A program made the translations under genes and the position numbers. The notes beneath the pieces are model-generated. The model searched no databases, was not told where the DNA came from, and was given only the letters and a program-made list of their open reading frames with translations. DNA of 64,000 nt from Nocardia brasiliensis NBRC 14402 (lineage in GTDB: Bacteria; Actinomycetota; Actinomycetes; Mycobacteriales; Mycobacteriaceae): assembly GCF_000308475.2 (NCBI RefSeq), contig NZ_BAFT02000098.1:124001-188000 (forward strand). The letters are read 5' to 3'. Positions 49,352 through 58,239 of the stretch are shown in pieces (position 1 is the first letter of the stretch; each line of letters begins with the position of its first letter).

Positions 49352-51079
49352 ATGCCTACGACAGTCGCCACCGCCATAGCCGAGAGTCTGCGCGCCAGGG
49401 GAATAGCCGAATTCTTCGGGCAGAGCCTGCCCTCGCTGCTGGTTTTGGCCGCCGAGGATCTCGGCATCCGTCAGATCGTCTATCGCACCGAGAACGCGGG
49501 GGGCACGATGGCCGACGGTTTCGCTCGGGTATCGCGACATTGCTCGGTGGTCGTGGCGCAGAACGGTCCCGCCGCAACGCTTCTCGTGCCGCCGCTGACC
49601 GAGGCCGCCAAGGTATCCATTCCGGTGGTCGCGTTCATCCAGGATGTACCGAGTCCGATTCGCAACAAAAATGCGTTTCAGGAAATTGATCACCAAAGTC
49701 TGTTCTCCGGGTGCGCCAAGTGGTTCGACCGGCTCGACGATCCGGATCGGGTGCACGAATACCTCGACGCGGCCTTCCGCGCGGCGACCAGCGGCCGGCC
49801 CGGGCCCGCCGTCCTGATGCTGCCCAAGGACATCCTCGATCAGCCCGCTCCCCCGGTGCCGACGAGCCACTACCCGGGACCGCCCGAGTTCCCCCTCGAC
49901 CGGATCCGCCCGCCCGCGGACGCCGTGCGCGGCGCGGCCGAACTGCTGGCCCGGGCCCGGCGCCCGCTCGTGGTCGCCGGCGGCGGCACGATCGCCTCCG
50001 ATGCGAGTGCGGCGCTGGCCCGGTTGAGCGAGCTGGCCTCGCTGCCCGTCGCGACCACGCCGATGGGCAAGGGCGCCCTCCCGGACACCGCCGATCTGAG
50101 CGTCGGCGTGATCGGCAATTACATGGGCCCACACGGGGTTTCGCACGGGATGCGGGACTGGATCGCCGGTGTCGACGTGGTGCTGTTCGCGGGGTCGCGC
50201 ACCAACGAGAACGGCACCGACGGCTGGACCCTGTTCCCGGACGACGCCACGTTCATCCACCTCGATATCGATCCGGCCGAGATCGGCCGCAACTATCCGT
50301 CACTGCGTCTGGTCGGCGACGTGCGCGCGGGACTGGACGATCTCACCGCGGCGCTGCGCGAGCTCGATCTGAGCGAACGGAGCGCGAGCCGCGCCGCGGT
50401 CACCGCGCAGATCGCCCGGTCACGGGCCGCGTTCGAGACCACGACCGCCGCCGTGCGCACCGCGACCAGCGAGCCGCTGCGCCCGGAACGCATCGCGGAC
50501 GAGATCAGCGCGCTGCTGCCGGACGACGCCATCGTGGTCGCCGACGCCAGCTACTCCTCCATCTGGGTGGCCAACTACATCCGCGCCACCACGCACAGCC
50601 AGCGCTTCCTGCTGCCGCGCGGCATGGCCGGGCTGGGCTGGGGGTTGCCGCTGGCGCTCGGCGCCAAGGCCGCGCGGCCGTCCGCGCCCGTGCTGTGCGT
50701 GGTCGGCGACGGCGGCTTCGCGCACTGCTGGTCCGAGCTGGAGACCGCGGTGCGGGAGAACCTCGATGTCGTGGTCGTGGTGCTGAACAACGCCATCCTC
50801 GGCTTCCAGAAGCACGCCGAGATCGTCCAGTTCGGCAGGCCGACCTCGGCCGTCGAACTGGGTCATGTCGATCACGCCCAAATCGCGACCGCGTGCGGCG
50901 CACGCGGTCAAACCATCCACAACGACGTGGAACTGCGCGAGGCCCTGTCCAAGGCGATCGTCGATCCGACGACCACCGTTCTGGACGTCTACACCGATCC
51001 CGACGCCTACCCACCCATCACGGGCTGGGATACCGCCCAGGCGTTGACGACTCACCTCGCGCATCAACAGTCCCACTGA
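49352..51079 (+). CDS. ThDP-dependent decarboxylase/acetolactate synthase-like enzyme
   Basis: A 575-residue three-domain thiamine diphosphate enzyme. The activating glutamate is Glu47 in YRTENAGG, the central domain is at about 195-330 and the ThDP/metal motif is GDGGFAHCWSELETAV followed by VVVVVLNN at about residues 452-480. It is related to acetolactate synthase, benzoylformate decarboxylase and oxalyl-CoA decarboxylase, and lacks clear markers of ALS. As first gene of the ALA-synthase operon it may decarboxylate a 2-oxo acid (2-oxoglutarate to succinic semialdehyde is one option that fits the downstream semialdehyde dehydrogenase). AAAAGG lies 6 nt before the ATG. Confidence 0.87.
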   Translation: MPTTVATAIAESLRARGIAEFFGQSLPSLLVLAAEDLGIRQIVYRTENAGGTMADGFARVSRHCSVVVAQNGPAATLLVPPLTEAAKVSIPVVAFIQDVPSPIRNKNAFQEIDHQSLFSGCAKWFDRLDDPDRVHEYLDAAFRAATSGRPGPAVLMLPKDILDQPAPPVPTSHYPGPPEFPLDRIRPPADAVRGAAELLARARRPLVVAGGGTIASDASAALARLSELASLPVATTPMGKGALPDTADLSVGVIGNYMGPHGVSHGMRDWIAGVDVVLFAGSRTNENGTDGWTLFPDDATFIHLDIDPAEIGRNYPSLRLVGDVRAGLDDLTAALRELDLSERSASRAAVTAQIARSRAAFETTTAAVRTATSEPLRPERIADEISALLPDDAIVVADASYSSIWVANYIRATTHSQRFLLPRGMAGLGWGLPLALGAKAARPSAPVLCVVGDGGFAHCWSELETAVRENLDVVVVVLNNAILGFQKHAEIVQFGRPTSAVELGHVDHAQIATACGARGQTIHNDVELREALSKAIVDPTTTVLDVYTDPDAYPPITGWDTAQALTTHLAHQQSH

Positions 51080-51115
51080 AGAAAACGCAACACCTTCGAG
51101 ACAACGGAGATTCCC

Positions 51116-52378
51116 ATGGCTTTCGACTACACAGCCCATTTCGAGAGAAAGATCGACGACATCCGGTCCTCGGGCCAGTACCGGACCTTTGTGGAAATCG
51201 AACGCCTGGCCGGGCGGTTTCCCCAAGCGGTGCACCATCATCGGGACGGCCTGCGCGAGATCACGGTGTGGTGCAGCAACGATCACCTCGGCATGGGTCA
51301 GTTCCCGAAGGTCGTCGAGGCCATGCACCGCTCGATCAATCGCTCCGGTGTCGCGGCGGGCGGATCGCGCAACATCTCCGGCAACAACCACACCCACATC
51401 CTGCTGGAACGGGAAGTGGCGCAACTCCATCGGAAAGAAGCCGGCCTGACGTTCATCACCGGGTACGCGGTGAACGATGCCGTGCTCGGGGTGCTCGGCA
51501 AGCACCTGCCCGGGGTGATCTTCTTCTCCGACGAGCAGAACCACGCGTCGATGATTCTCGGCATGCGGGCCTCGCGGGCCGAGCGGCAGATCTTCCGGCA
51601 CAACGATGCGGCCCATCTCGACGAGCTGCTCGCCGCCGCCGATCCGGACCGGCCCAAGGTGGTCGCGTTCGAATCCATCTACTCGATGGACGGCGATATC
51701 GCGCCGATGCCCGAATTATGTGCCGTGGCAAAGAAACACGGCGCGCTGGTGTACGTCGACGAGGCGCATTCGGTCGGCATGTACGGTCCCGAGGGGCTCG
51801 GCATGGCGGCGCAGATGGGCTGTGCGGACCAGGTCGATCTGCTGATGGGCACCTTCGCCAAGGGCTACGGCACGCTCGGCGGCTACCTGACCGGTCCGGC
51901 GGCGATCCTCGACGCGGTGCGCAGTTTCGCGCCCGCGTTCATCTTCACCCTCGCCATGCCGCCCGCCCTCGCGGCCGCCGCGCTGGCCAGCGTGCGGCAC
52001 CTGCGCGAGTCGGACAACGAGCGCATCCTGCTGTACCACCGCGCCCAGCTGCTGCAGGGCCTGCTGATGGACGCCCAGATTCCGTTGGTGTCCACCGAAA
52101 GTCACATCGTTCCCGTTCTCGTAGGCGATCCGCACAAATGCAAACAACTGGCCGACATCCTGCTCGAAGAACACCACCAATACGCGCAACCGATCAACTT
52201 CCCGTCGGTCGCGCGCGGCACCGAACGCCTGCGGATCAACCCCTCACCGGTGCACAGCCCCGCCGCGGTACACAAGTTCGCCGAGATCATAGATTCCGTC
52301 TGGTCGCAGCTGAACCTGCCCCGCCGCCCCGCCCGACCGGTCGCCGCCCTCGACACCCTGGAGAAGGTCTCGGTATGA
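51116..52378 (+). CDS. 5-aminolevulinate synthase
   Basis: A 420-residue PLP-dependent alpha-oxoamine synthase condensing glycine with succinyl-CoA to 5-aminolevulinate. The PLP lysine is Lys249 in FAKGYGTLGGY; the Asp contact is in VYVDEAHSVGMYG. The opening (RTFVEIERLAG) and the GGSRNISGNNHTHILLE segment are specific to ALAS among oxoamine synthases. Actinobacteria normally make haem precursors by the glutamyl-tRNA (C5) route and carry ALAS in secondary metabolism for the C5N unit. Here the usual C5N partners (acyl-CoA ligase and amide synthetase) are missing and an aminotransferase and semialdehyde dehydrogenase follow, so another fate is likely. GGAG lies 6 nt upstream; the stop overlaps the MFS start. 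Confidence 0.92.
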   Translation: MAFDYTAHFERKIDDIRSSGQYRTFVEIERLAGRFPQAVHHHRDGLREITVWCSNDHLGMGQFPKVVEAMHRSINRSGVAAGGSRNISGNNHTHILLEREVAQLHRKEAGLTFITGYAVNDAVLGVLGKHLPGVIFFSDEQNHASMILGMRASRAERQIFRHNDAAHLDELLAAADPDRPKVVAFESIYSMDGDIAPMPELCAVAKKHGALVYVDEAHSVGMYGPEGLGMAAQMGCADQVDLLMGTFAKGYGTLGGYLTGPAAILDAVRSFAPAFIFTLAMPPALAAAALASVRHLRESDNERILLYHRAQLLQGLLMDAQIPLVSTESHIVPVLVGDPHKCKQLADILLEEHHQYAQPINFPSVARGTERLRINPSPVHSPAAVHKFAEIIDSVWSQLNLPRRPARPVAALDTLEKVSV

Positions 52379-53610
52379 CCGTCGAGGCGCGGCCCACCCG
52401 ACTCCGGAACCTGCATCCGGTGGCGGACGCTGAGCCCACAACGCCGTGGGCTCAGCACGTCCTCCTCTATGCGGCGTTCTTCCTGATGGGCGCGGAGATG
52501 TATCTGGTCGCACCGATGCTGCCGGATATCGCCGAGTCGCTGCACGCCTCGGTGGCCGCCACGGCCACCATCGTGACCGCCTACGTGCTCGTCTACGCCG
52601 TTGCCGGGCCGCCGTTCGGCATCCTCGCCGACCGCTATCCGCGGCGCTGGTCGATCCTGCTCGGCTCGCTGGTGTTCATGCTCGGCAATCTGGCCTGCGC
52701 CGTGGCGGGCTCGCTGACCATGCTGGTCGCGGGCCGCGGCATCACCGGCCTCGGCGCCGCGATCGCCGCGCCCGCGATCTGGGCCTACCTCGCCGAACGT
52801 ACGCCGCAGCATCAGCGCGGGCGGGTGATCTCGCTCGGTGCGAGCGTCTATTCGCTCGGGCAGGTCCTGGGCGTCCCGCTCGGCGCGGCGCTCGCCGCGC
52901 TCACCAGCTGGCGGTGGCCGTTCCTGGCCGTCGGCCTACTGATGATCGTGACGTCGGCGGTGCTGTACGTCCGGCTCGAGCACGTGCCGGTCACCGGGCG
53001 GTCGCGCGGTTTCCGCGCGCTGCTCGCGCCCTGGCGCCAGCCCCGAATCAGCTTGGGGCTCATCGCCACTCTCTTCCTGCAAGCCGCCAGGCTCGGCGCC
53101 TACACCTTCGTGGGGGTGATCTACGCGCAGCGCTTCGGCTTCGGCCTCAGCGCGCTCGGCCTGGTCGGTCTGCTCGTCGGCGCCGGATCGCTGGTCGGAT
53201 CACTCAGTGCCGGAACGATTCTCGACCGGCTGCACCGGCGCGGGGTCAGCGGAGTGTGGGTTTCCGTATTCGCCGCGGTGGCGTTCATCCCCTGTGCCGT
53301 GGTCGCGTTGACCAACAACCAGGTGATCGTCGCGCTGGTCGCCTTGACCCTCTGGTGCGTTTTCGGCGGGGCCTTCTACTCCAGCCAGCAGGCTTACCTG
53401 TCCTCCGCCGACCCGACCCAGCGCGCCTCCGTCGTCGCCTGGAACAACTCGATGATGAACGCGGGCATCGCCATCGGCACCACCCTGCTGGGCGCCCTCA
53501 CGGTCGGCGGCGCGGTCTTCGCCGCGTGTACCGCGGTGCTCGGCCTCATCGCGGCCGTGGTGTCGGCCGCCCTGCTCGCACTCCTTCGAAAGGAACGTCA
53601 GCCAGCATGA
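52375..53610 (+). CDS. MFS transporter
   Basis: A 411-residue 12-helix major facilitator of the DHA1 type (MGAEMYLVAPMLPDIAESL in TM1, FGILADRYPRRW as motif A, ASVYSLGQVLGVPLGAAL in TM5). ATG overlaps the ALA synthase stop and its own stop overlaps the aminotransferase start (both ATGA), so it is fully coupled to the operon. It may export aminolevulinate or the pathway product, or import the substrate; sequence does not say. Confidence 0.88.
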   Translation: MTVEARPTRLRNLHPVADAEPTTPWAQHVLLYAAFFLMGAEMYLVAPMLPDIAESLHASVAATATIVTAYVLVYAVAGPPFGILADRYPRRWSILLGSLVFMLGNLACAVAGSLTMLVAGRGITGLGAAIAAPAIWAYLAERTPQHQRGRVISLGASVYSLGQVLGVPLGAALAALTSWRWPFLAVGLLMIVTSAVLYVRLEHVPVTGRSRGFRALLAPWRQPRISLGLIATLFLQAARLGAYTFVGVIYAQRFGFGLSALGLVGLLVGAGSLVGSLSAGTILDRLHRRGVSGVWVSVFAAVAFIPCAVVALTNNQVIVALVALTLWCVFGGAFYSSQQAYLSSADPTQRASVVAWNNSMMNAGIAIGTTLLGALTVGGAVFAACTAVLGLIAAVVSAALLALLRKERQPA

Positions 53611-54896
53611 TTCCCGCCTCCGCCGCGGTGGCCCCGAACCGGGCCGCCCTCCCCGTTGCCGCGTGGGCCCTGGGCCCCTACATCTACGACGCCGACGGCA
53701 AGGACTATCTCGACGGCTCCTCCGGGGTGCTGAACGTCAATGTCGGGCATGCCCACCCCACCGTGCTGCGCGCCGTCGAAAACCAGCTCCAGCAACTGAC
53801 TTTCGTGCATCGCACGCAGTTCCGCAACGAGCCCGCCCGCCAGCTCACCGAGCGGCTGCTCGCCATCGCGCCCGCGGGCACCGCCGCCATCGAGTACAGC
53901 AACTCCGGCTCCGAGGCCAACGAGTGCGCACTGCGGCTGGCCTTCGCCTGCCAGCATCGGCGCGGCGATACCCAGCGCACCGTGATCCTGTCCGAAGAGC
54001 CCAGCTACCACGGGATGACAGCGGCCGCACTGTCCATCACCGGCAGCCCGAACAAGCGCGACGCCTCGGTCGAGGCCCTGCTCGGCACCCCGAGCCCGAA
54101 CCGAGTGCTGGTGCGTCCCAAGCCCGGACGGCGCCGGGCGACCCACGAGGAGTGGGCGCAGGCCATTCTCAATGTCGGGCCGTCGAAGGTCGCGGCCATC
54201 GTCATCGAACCGCTCGGCGGCGCCTCCTCCGGCGCGGCCCCGATCGACGTGGAGACGATGCACTGGCTGCGCCGGGAGACGCAGAACAACGGCATCGTGC
54301 TCATCGCGGACGAGGTGATGTCCGGCTTCGGGCGCACCGGAAAGTGGTGGGCCTGCGACCATGCCAATATCGCCCCCGACATCCTCACCTCGGGCAAGGG
54401 CGTCACCGGCGGCTACACCAGCCTGGCGGTGACCATGGTCTCCAGCACCGTGACCACCGCGATCGCCGAACCGCTCGGCCCGATCGCGCTGGGCCACACC
54501 ATGTCCGCGAATCCGCTCGCCTGCGCGGCGGCCAACGCGGTGCTCAGCGTGCTCGAAGACGAGTCGCTGCTGGACAATGCCGCCGAGGTCGGCGCGCTGC
54601 TCGGCGCCGAGCTGACCAAGCTGTGCGGGCACTACCCGGAGTTGCTCTCCGACCAATCGGGCATCGGCCTGATGCGTGCGCTGCATGTCCGGCCCGGGCA
54701 ATCGGTGGACACCAACAAGCGAATAGTGGCCGCCGCCAAGGAGAACGGGCTCGTCCTGTGCTCGGCGGGCATCGGCGAGACGACCGACTCGGTGCTCGTC
54801 GCGCCGCCGTTGAACAGTTCCCCGGGAATCATCGAAGAACTGGTGGAGCGTCTGGACAAGACGTTGGCCGCGGTGGCAGACGAGCGTCGCCACTGA
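53607..54896 (+). CDS. class III PLP-dependent aminotransferase
   Basis: A 429-residue fold-type I omega-aminotransferase. Landmarks are SNSGSEANECALRLA, the SYHGMTAAALSITG region, the PLP-contact LIADEVMSGFGRTGKWWAC and the Schiff-base lysine in LTSGKGVTGGYTSLA. The family transaminates GABA, ornithine, beta-alanine, glutamate-1-semialdehyde or diamines. In this operon it could deaminate 5-aminolevulinate to 4,5-dioxovalerate or act on 4-aminobutyrate. Coupled upstream by ATGA. A 15-bp hairpin separates it from the next gene. Confidence 0.88.
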   Translation: MIPASAAVAPNRAALPVAAWALGPYIYDADGKDYLDGSSGVLNVNVGHAHPTVLRAVENQLQQLTFVHRTQFRNEPARQLTERLLAIAPAGTAAIEYSNSGSEANECALRLAFACQHRRGDTQRTVILSEEPSYHGMTAAALSITGSPNKRDASVEALLGTPSPNRVLVRPKPGRRRATHEEWAQAILNVGPSKVAAIVIEPLGGASSGAAPIDVETMHWLRRETQNNGIVLIADEVMSGFGRTGKWWACDHANIAPDILTSGKGVTGGYTSLAVTMVSSTVTTAIAEPLGPIALGHTMSANPLACAAANAVLSVLEDESLLDNAAEVGALLGAELTKLCGHYPELLSDQSGIGLMRALHVRPGQSVDTNKRIVAAAKENGLVLCSAGIGETTDSVLVAPPLNSSPGIIEELVERLDKTLAAVADERRH

Positions 54897-54901
54897 TATC
54901 C

Positions 54902-54942
54902 GGTATCCGAAACCGGTTGTCGATCAGCCGGTTTCGGGTACC
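54902..54942 (+). terminator. hairpin between aminotransferase and semialdehyde dehydrogenase genes
   Basis: A 15-bp stem (GGTATCCGAAACCGG with CCGGTTTCGGGTACC, one G-U pair) and an 11-nt loop fill most of the 75-bp gap. It may be a partial terminator, an mRNA stabiliser or an operator. No T-run follows, so read-through into the dehydrogenase is plausible. Confidence 0.55.
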
Positions 54943-54971
54943 GCACCACTGAGAACGAGGAGTACCCGACT

Positions 54972-56426
54972 ATGCGCGCCGTGCCCGACCTGCTCGCCGC
55001 GCTGCCGACCAGACTGTGGATCGGCGGCACCGAGGAACCCGCGAGCGACGGCCGCACCTTTCCCGTCGAGAATCCGGCCACCGGCGCGACCCTGCTCGAG
55101 GTCGCCGACGCCACGGCCGCCGACGGTGCACACGCGCTCGATGCGGCCGCCGCGGCGCAAGCCGGGTGGGCCCGGACACCGTCGCGCGATCGGGCCGAGA
55201 TCCTGCGCCGCGCTTGGGAACTCGTCATCGCACAACGTGACGACTTCGCCCTGGTGATGACCCTGGAGATGGGCAAACCGCTGGCCGAGAGCTACGGCGA
55301 GGTCACCTACGGCGCGGAGTTCCTGCGCTGGTTCGCCGAGGAGGCCGTGCGCGTACACGGCCGATACACGCACTCCCCCACCGGCACCGGACGCATCCTG
55401 GTCACCAAGCGGCCGGTCGGCCCGACCCTGGCCATCACCCCGTGGAACTTCCCGCTGGCGATGGGCACCAGGAAGATCGCGCCCGCGCTCGCCGCGGGCT
55501 GCACGATGGTGCTCAAACCGGCCGCGGAGACACCACTGACCATGCTGCTGCTCGGGCAGGTCTTCGCCGACGCGGGGCTGCCCGCGGGCGTGCTGTCGAT
55601 CGTGCCGACGAGCGACGCGGCCCGGCTCACGGACCCGATGTTCCACGACGACCGGCTCCGCAAGGTGACCTTCACCGGCTCCACGGCTGTCGGCAAACAC
55701 ATACTGGCACAATCGTCTTCGCGCGTCCTGCGCACCTCGATGGAACTCGGCGGCAACGCGCCGTTCCTGGTGTTCGCCGACGCCGATATCGACGCCGCGG
55801 TGGACGGCGCCATGGCCGCGAAGATGCGCAACACCGGCGAGGCCTGTACGGCGGCCAATCGCTTCCTGGTCGCGGACGCGGTGCGCGGGGAGTTCACCGC
55901 GAAGCTGACCGACCGCATGCGGGCATTGAAGATCGGCGCGGGCGACTCGGACGGAGTCCAAGTCGGGCCGTTGATCAGCGCGAAACAGCGCGGCACCGTG
56001 TCCGAGCTGGTCCAGGACGCGACGGACAAGGGCGCGCGGGTCACTACGGGCGGCGCGAGCCTGCCCGGCGCAGGCTACTTCTACGCGCCGACCGTGCTGA
56101 CCGAGGTGCCGCCCACTGCCCGCATCCTGCGCGAGGAGGTGTTCGGCCCGGTCGCCGCGATCACCGGATTCGCCGACGAGGACGCCGCGATCGCCGCCGC
56201 CAACGACACCGAATATGGTTTGGCCGCATACCTTTACACCACCGACCTGGATCGCGCGCTGCGGGTCGCCGAGCGCCTCGAAGCCGGCATGGTCGGCATC
56301 AATCGCGGCGTCGTCTCCGATGTGGCCGCGCCGTTCGGCGGCGTCAAGGCATCCGGCCTCGGCCGGGAAGCGGGCACCGAGGGCATCGAGGAGTACCTCG
56401 AAACCACCTACCTCGCGCTGCCGTAA
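54972..56426 (+). CDS. NAD(P)-dependent succinate-semialdehyde dehydrogenase-like enzyme
   Basis: A 484-residue aldehyde dehydrogenase of the GabD type. Motifs are ITPWNFPLAMGTRKIAPALAAG, the NAD site FTGSTAVGKH, the general-base Glu in MELGGNAPFLVF, the catalytic Cys in NTGEACTAANR and EEVFGPVAAI. GabD-like enzymes oxidise succinic semialdehyde, and close relatives oxidise glutarate semialdehyde or dioxovalerate. In this operon it could oxidise succinic semialdehyde from the ThDP enzyme or aminotransferase, or 4,5-dioxovalerate to 2-oxoglutarate. GAGGAG precedes the ATG by about 10 nt. Confidence 0.9.
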   Translation: MRAVPDLLAALPTRLWIGGTEEPASDGRTFPVENPATGATLLEVADATAADGAHALDAAAAAQAGWARTPSRDRAEILRRAWELVIAQRDDFALVMTLEMGKPLAESYGEVTYGAEFLRWFAEEAVRVHGRYTHSPTGTGRILVTKRPVGPTLAITPWNFPLAMGTRKIAPALAAGCTMVLKPAAETPLTMLLLGQVFADAGLPAGVLSIVPTSDAARLTDPMFHDDRLRKVTFTGSTAVGKHILAQSSSRVLRTSMELGGNAPFLVFADADIDAAVDGAMAAKMRNTGEACTAANRFLVADAVRGEFTAKLTDRMRALKIGAGDSDGVQVGPLISAKQRGTVSELVQDATDKGARVTTGGASLPGAGYFYAPTVLTEVPPTARILREEVFGPVAAITGFADEDAAIAAANDTEYGLAAYLYTTDLDRALRVAERLEAGMVGINRGVVSDVAAPFGGVKASGLGREAGTEGIEEYLETTYLALP

Positions 56427-56752
56427 CCGCCGGGAATATAACCCACGCGCGGATCACCCGTCGCACTTTCACCGACTGGGCAGCGGAACGTTATTCCTTG
56501 TTGCCCAATCGAATTCGTGTCGTTACCATCCGAATTAAAAGGTAAATATTGATAATTCTGCTGCGCGCGGGGAGTTAGCGGGCATACGATCTGAGCTGTT
56601 CGAAACACACTGTCGGGTAACCAGATTCACCTGTGTTCAAACCCAGTTCGCGACCGGCTCGCACGCCGATCGCCGGTCCGTTGTGAACAATCCGAGGACT
56701 CGAACGCTCCACTATCGAACGTCCCGGGACAATTTCTAGGTGAGGATCAGCC
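56427..56752 (+). promoter_or_regulatory. intergenic region upstream of the encapsulin gene
   Basis: About 325 bp without a gene. It contains the most AT-rich stretch nearby (56520-56560, including AATTAAAAGG and GATAAT), likely the promoter of the encapsulin operon. GGTGAGGA lies 7 nt before ATG 56753. No clear cNMP-receptor (TGTGA-N6-TCACA) site or TGAGACA-type operator was found here. Confidence 0.45.
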
Positions 56753-58159
56753 ATGACAATGGAAATGTCCGCACATACCGAGACGACTGTGCGCAGGAGT
56801 CTCAGTACCACTGCCGCACACCAGTTGTCGACCACCACCAAGTCCGAACCGCAGATGCAGGGTATCACCTCGCGCTGGCTCACCCGCATGCTGCCATGGA
56901 CGCAGGTCAACGGCGGTGTGTACCGGGTAAACCGGCGCCTCACGCACACCGTGGGCAACGGCGAGGTCGAGTTCGCCGTGGACGGCTCCACCGCCAAGGT
57001 GATCCCGCTGGAACTGTGTGAACTGCCCGCACTGCACGATTTCACCGACGAGGATGTGCTGCGCGCACTGGCCCGCCGGTTCGAACAGCGCGAATTCGAA
57101 CCCGGCAGCGTGGTAGCCGAATTCGGCAATCCGATGAATCAGGTCATGTTGATCGTGCACGGAAAATTGAGCAAGCTCGGCTCCGGGGAATACGGTGAAA
57201 ACACACTCCTCGGCATGCTGGCCGGTGGCAATTTCTTCGGCGATCAGAGTCTCACCGACTCGTCCGCCATTTGGCCGGTCACCGTCAAGACACAAACCAA
57301 AACCACGATGCTGGTGCTGAGCCGGTCGGCGCTGGAGGAAATACTCGACAACGCGCCCGCGCTGCGCGAGCACTTGGCCCGGGTCGCCGACGCCTCGTCA
57401 CGGCCGCAGAACAAACAGGGCGAGGCCGCGATCGAGATCTCGTCCGGGCACAGCGGCGAGCCCGAATTGCTCGGCACCTTCGTCGATTACGACGCCAGCC
57501 CGCGCGAATACGAACTGAGCCTGGCGCAGAGCGTCCTGCGCGTGCACACCAGGGTCGCCGACCTGTTCAACGATCCGATGAACCAGACCCAGCAGCAGTT
57601 GCGGCTCACCATCGAGGCGCTCTACGAACGCCGCGAATACGATCTGCTCAACAACACCGACTTCGGCCTGCTGCACAACTGCGATCTCAAACAACGCATC
57701 TACACCGAGTCCGGCCCGCCCACCCCGGACGACATGGACGAACTGCTCAGCATGCGCCGCAGCACCAAACTCTTTCTCGCACACCCGAAAGCCATCGCCG
57801 CCTTCGGACGCGAATGCAGCAAACGCGGCCTCTACCCGGACCCTGTCGACGTGGACGGCCACCGCGTACCCGCCTGGCGCGGCGTCCCGATCTTCCCGTG
57901 CGGCAAGATCCCGGTCAGCGACACCGCGACCACCACGATCCTGGCCATGCGCACCGGCGAAAAAGACCAAGGTGTCATCGGCCTGCACCAGACCGGGCTG
58001 CCGGACGAGTACGAGCCCAGCCTGAACGTGCGGTTCAAGGGGATCGATGATCAGTCGATCATCTCGTACCTGGTCAGCTGCTACTACTCCGCCGCCGTGC
58101 TGGTGCCCGACGCGCTCGGCGCGCTGGACAACGTCCTGGTCGCCCGGCCCACCGACTGA
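56753..58159 (+). CDS. Family 2B encapsulin shell protein with cNMP-binding-like domain
   Basis: A 468-residue protein with the layout of Family 2B encapsulins: a disordered N-terminal arm (1-35), an HK97-type shell fold split by an insertion, and a cyclic-nucleotide-binding-like domain at about 105-205. The shell part shows GITSRWLTRMLPWTQVNGGVYRVNRR-type N-terminal and SLAQSVLRVHTRVADLFNDPMNQTQ, IPVSDTATTTILAMRTGEKDQG and YYSAAVLVPDALGAL segments. The cNMP-like phosphate cassette FFGDQSLTDSSAIW has Asp and Ser-Ser where classical sites have Glu and Arg, so ligand binding may be altered or lost. The shell should self-assemble into an icosahedral nanocompartment. The downstream prenyl-synthase gene is the expected cargo. 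Confidence 0.92.
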   Translation: MTMEMSAHTETTVRRSLSTTAAHQLSTTTKSEPQMQGITSRWLTRMLPWTQVNGGVYRVNRRLTHTVGNGEVEFAVDGSTAKVIPLELCELPALHDFTDEDVLRALARRFEQREFEPGSVVAEFGNPMNQVMLIVHGKLSKLGSGEYGENTLLGMLAGGNFFGDQSLTDSSAIWPVTVKTQTKTTMLVLSRSALEEILDNAPALREHLARVADASSRPQNKQGEAAIEISSGHSGEPELLGTFVDYDASPREYELSLAQSVLRVHTRVADLFNDPMNQTQQQLRLTIEALYERREYDLLNNTDFGLLHNCDLKQRIYTESGPPTPDDMDELLSMRRSTKLFLAHPKAIAAFGRECSKRGLYPDPVDVDGHRVPAWRGVPIFPCGKIPVSDTATTTILAMRTGEKDQGVIGLHQTGLPDEYEPSLNVRFKGIDDQSIISYLVSCYYSAAVLVPDALGALDNVLVARPTD

Positions 58160-58239
58160 CCGCCGTACAGCACCGTTCCCGGCGGGGTGGACCAGCCGTC
58201 CCCCGCGTCACGACCCGATTGGGGGAGGTGGGTGGACCG

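Noticed and set aside
49711..52374. Extension of the MFS frame upstream to about 1300 codons
   Set aside because: It overlaps the ThDP enzyme and ALA synthase genes in another frame and is Arg-rich. The real MFS start is the ATG coupled to the ALA synthase stop.
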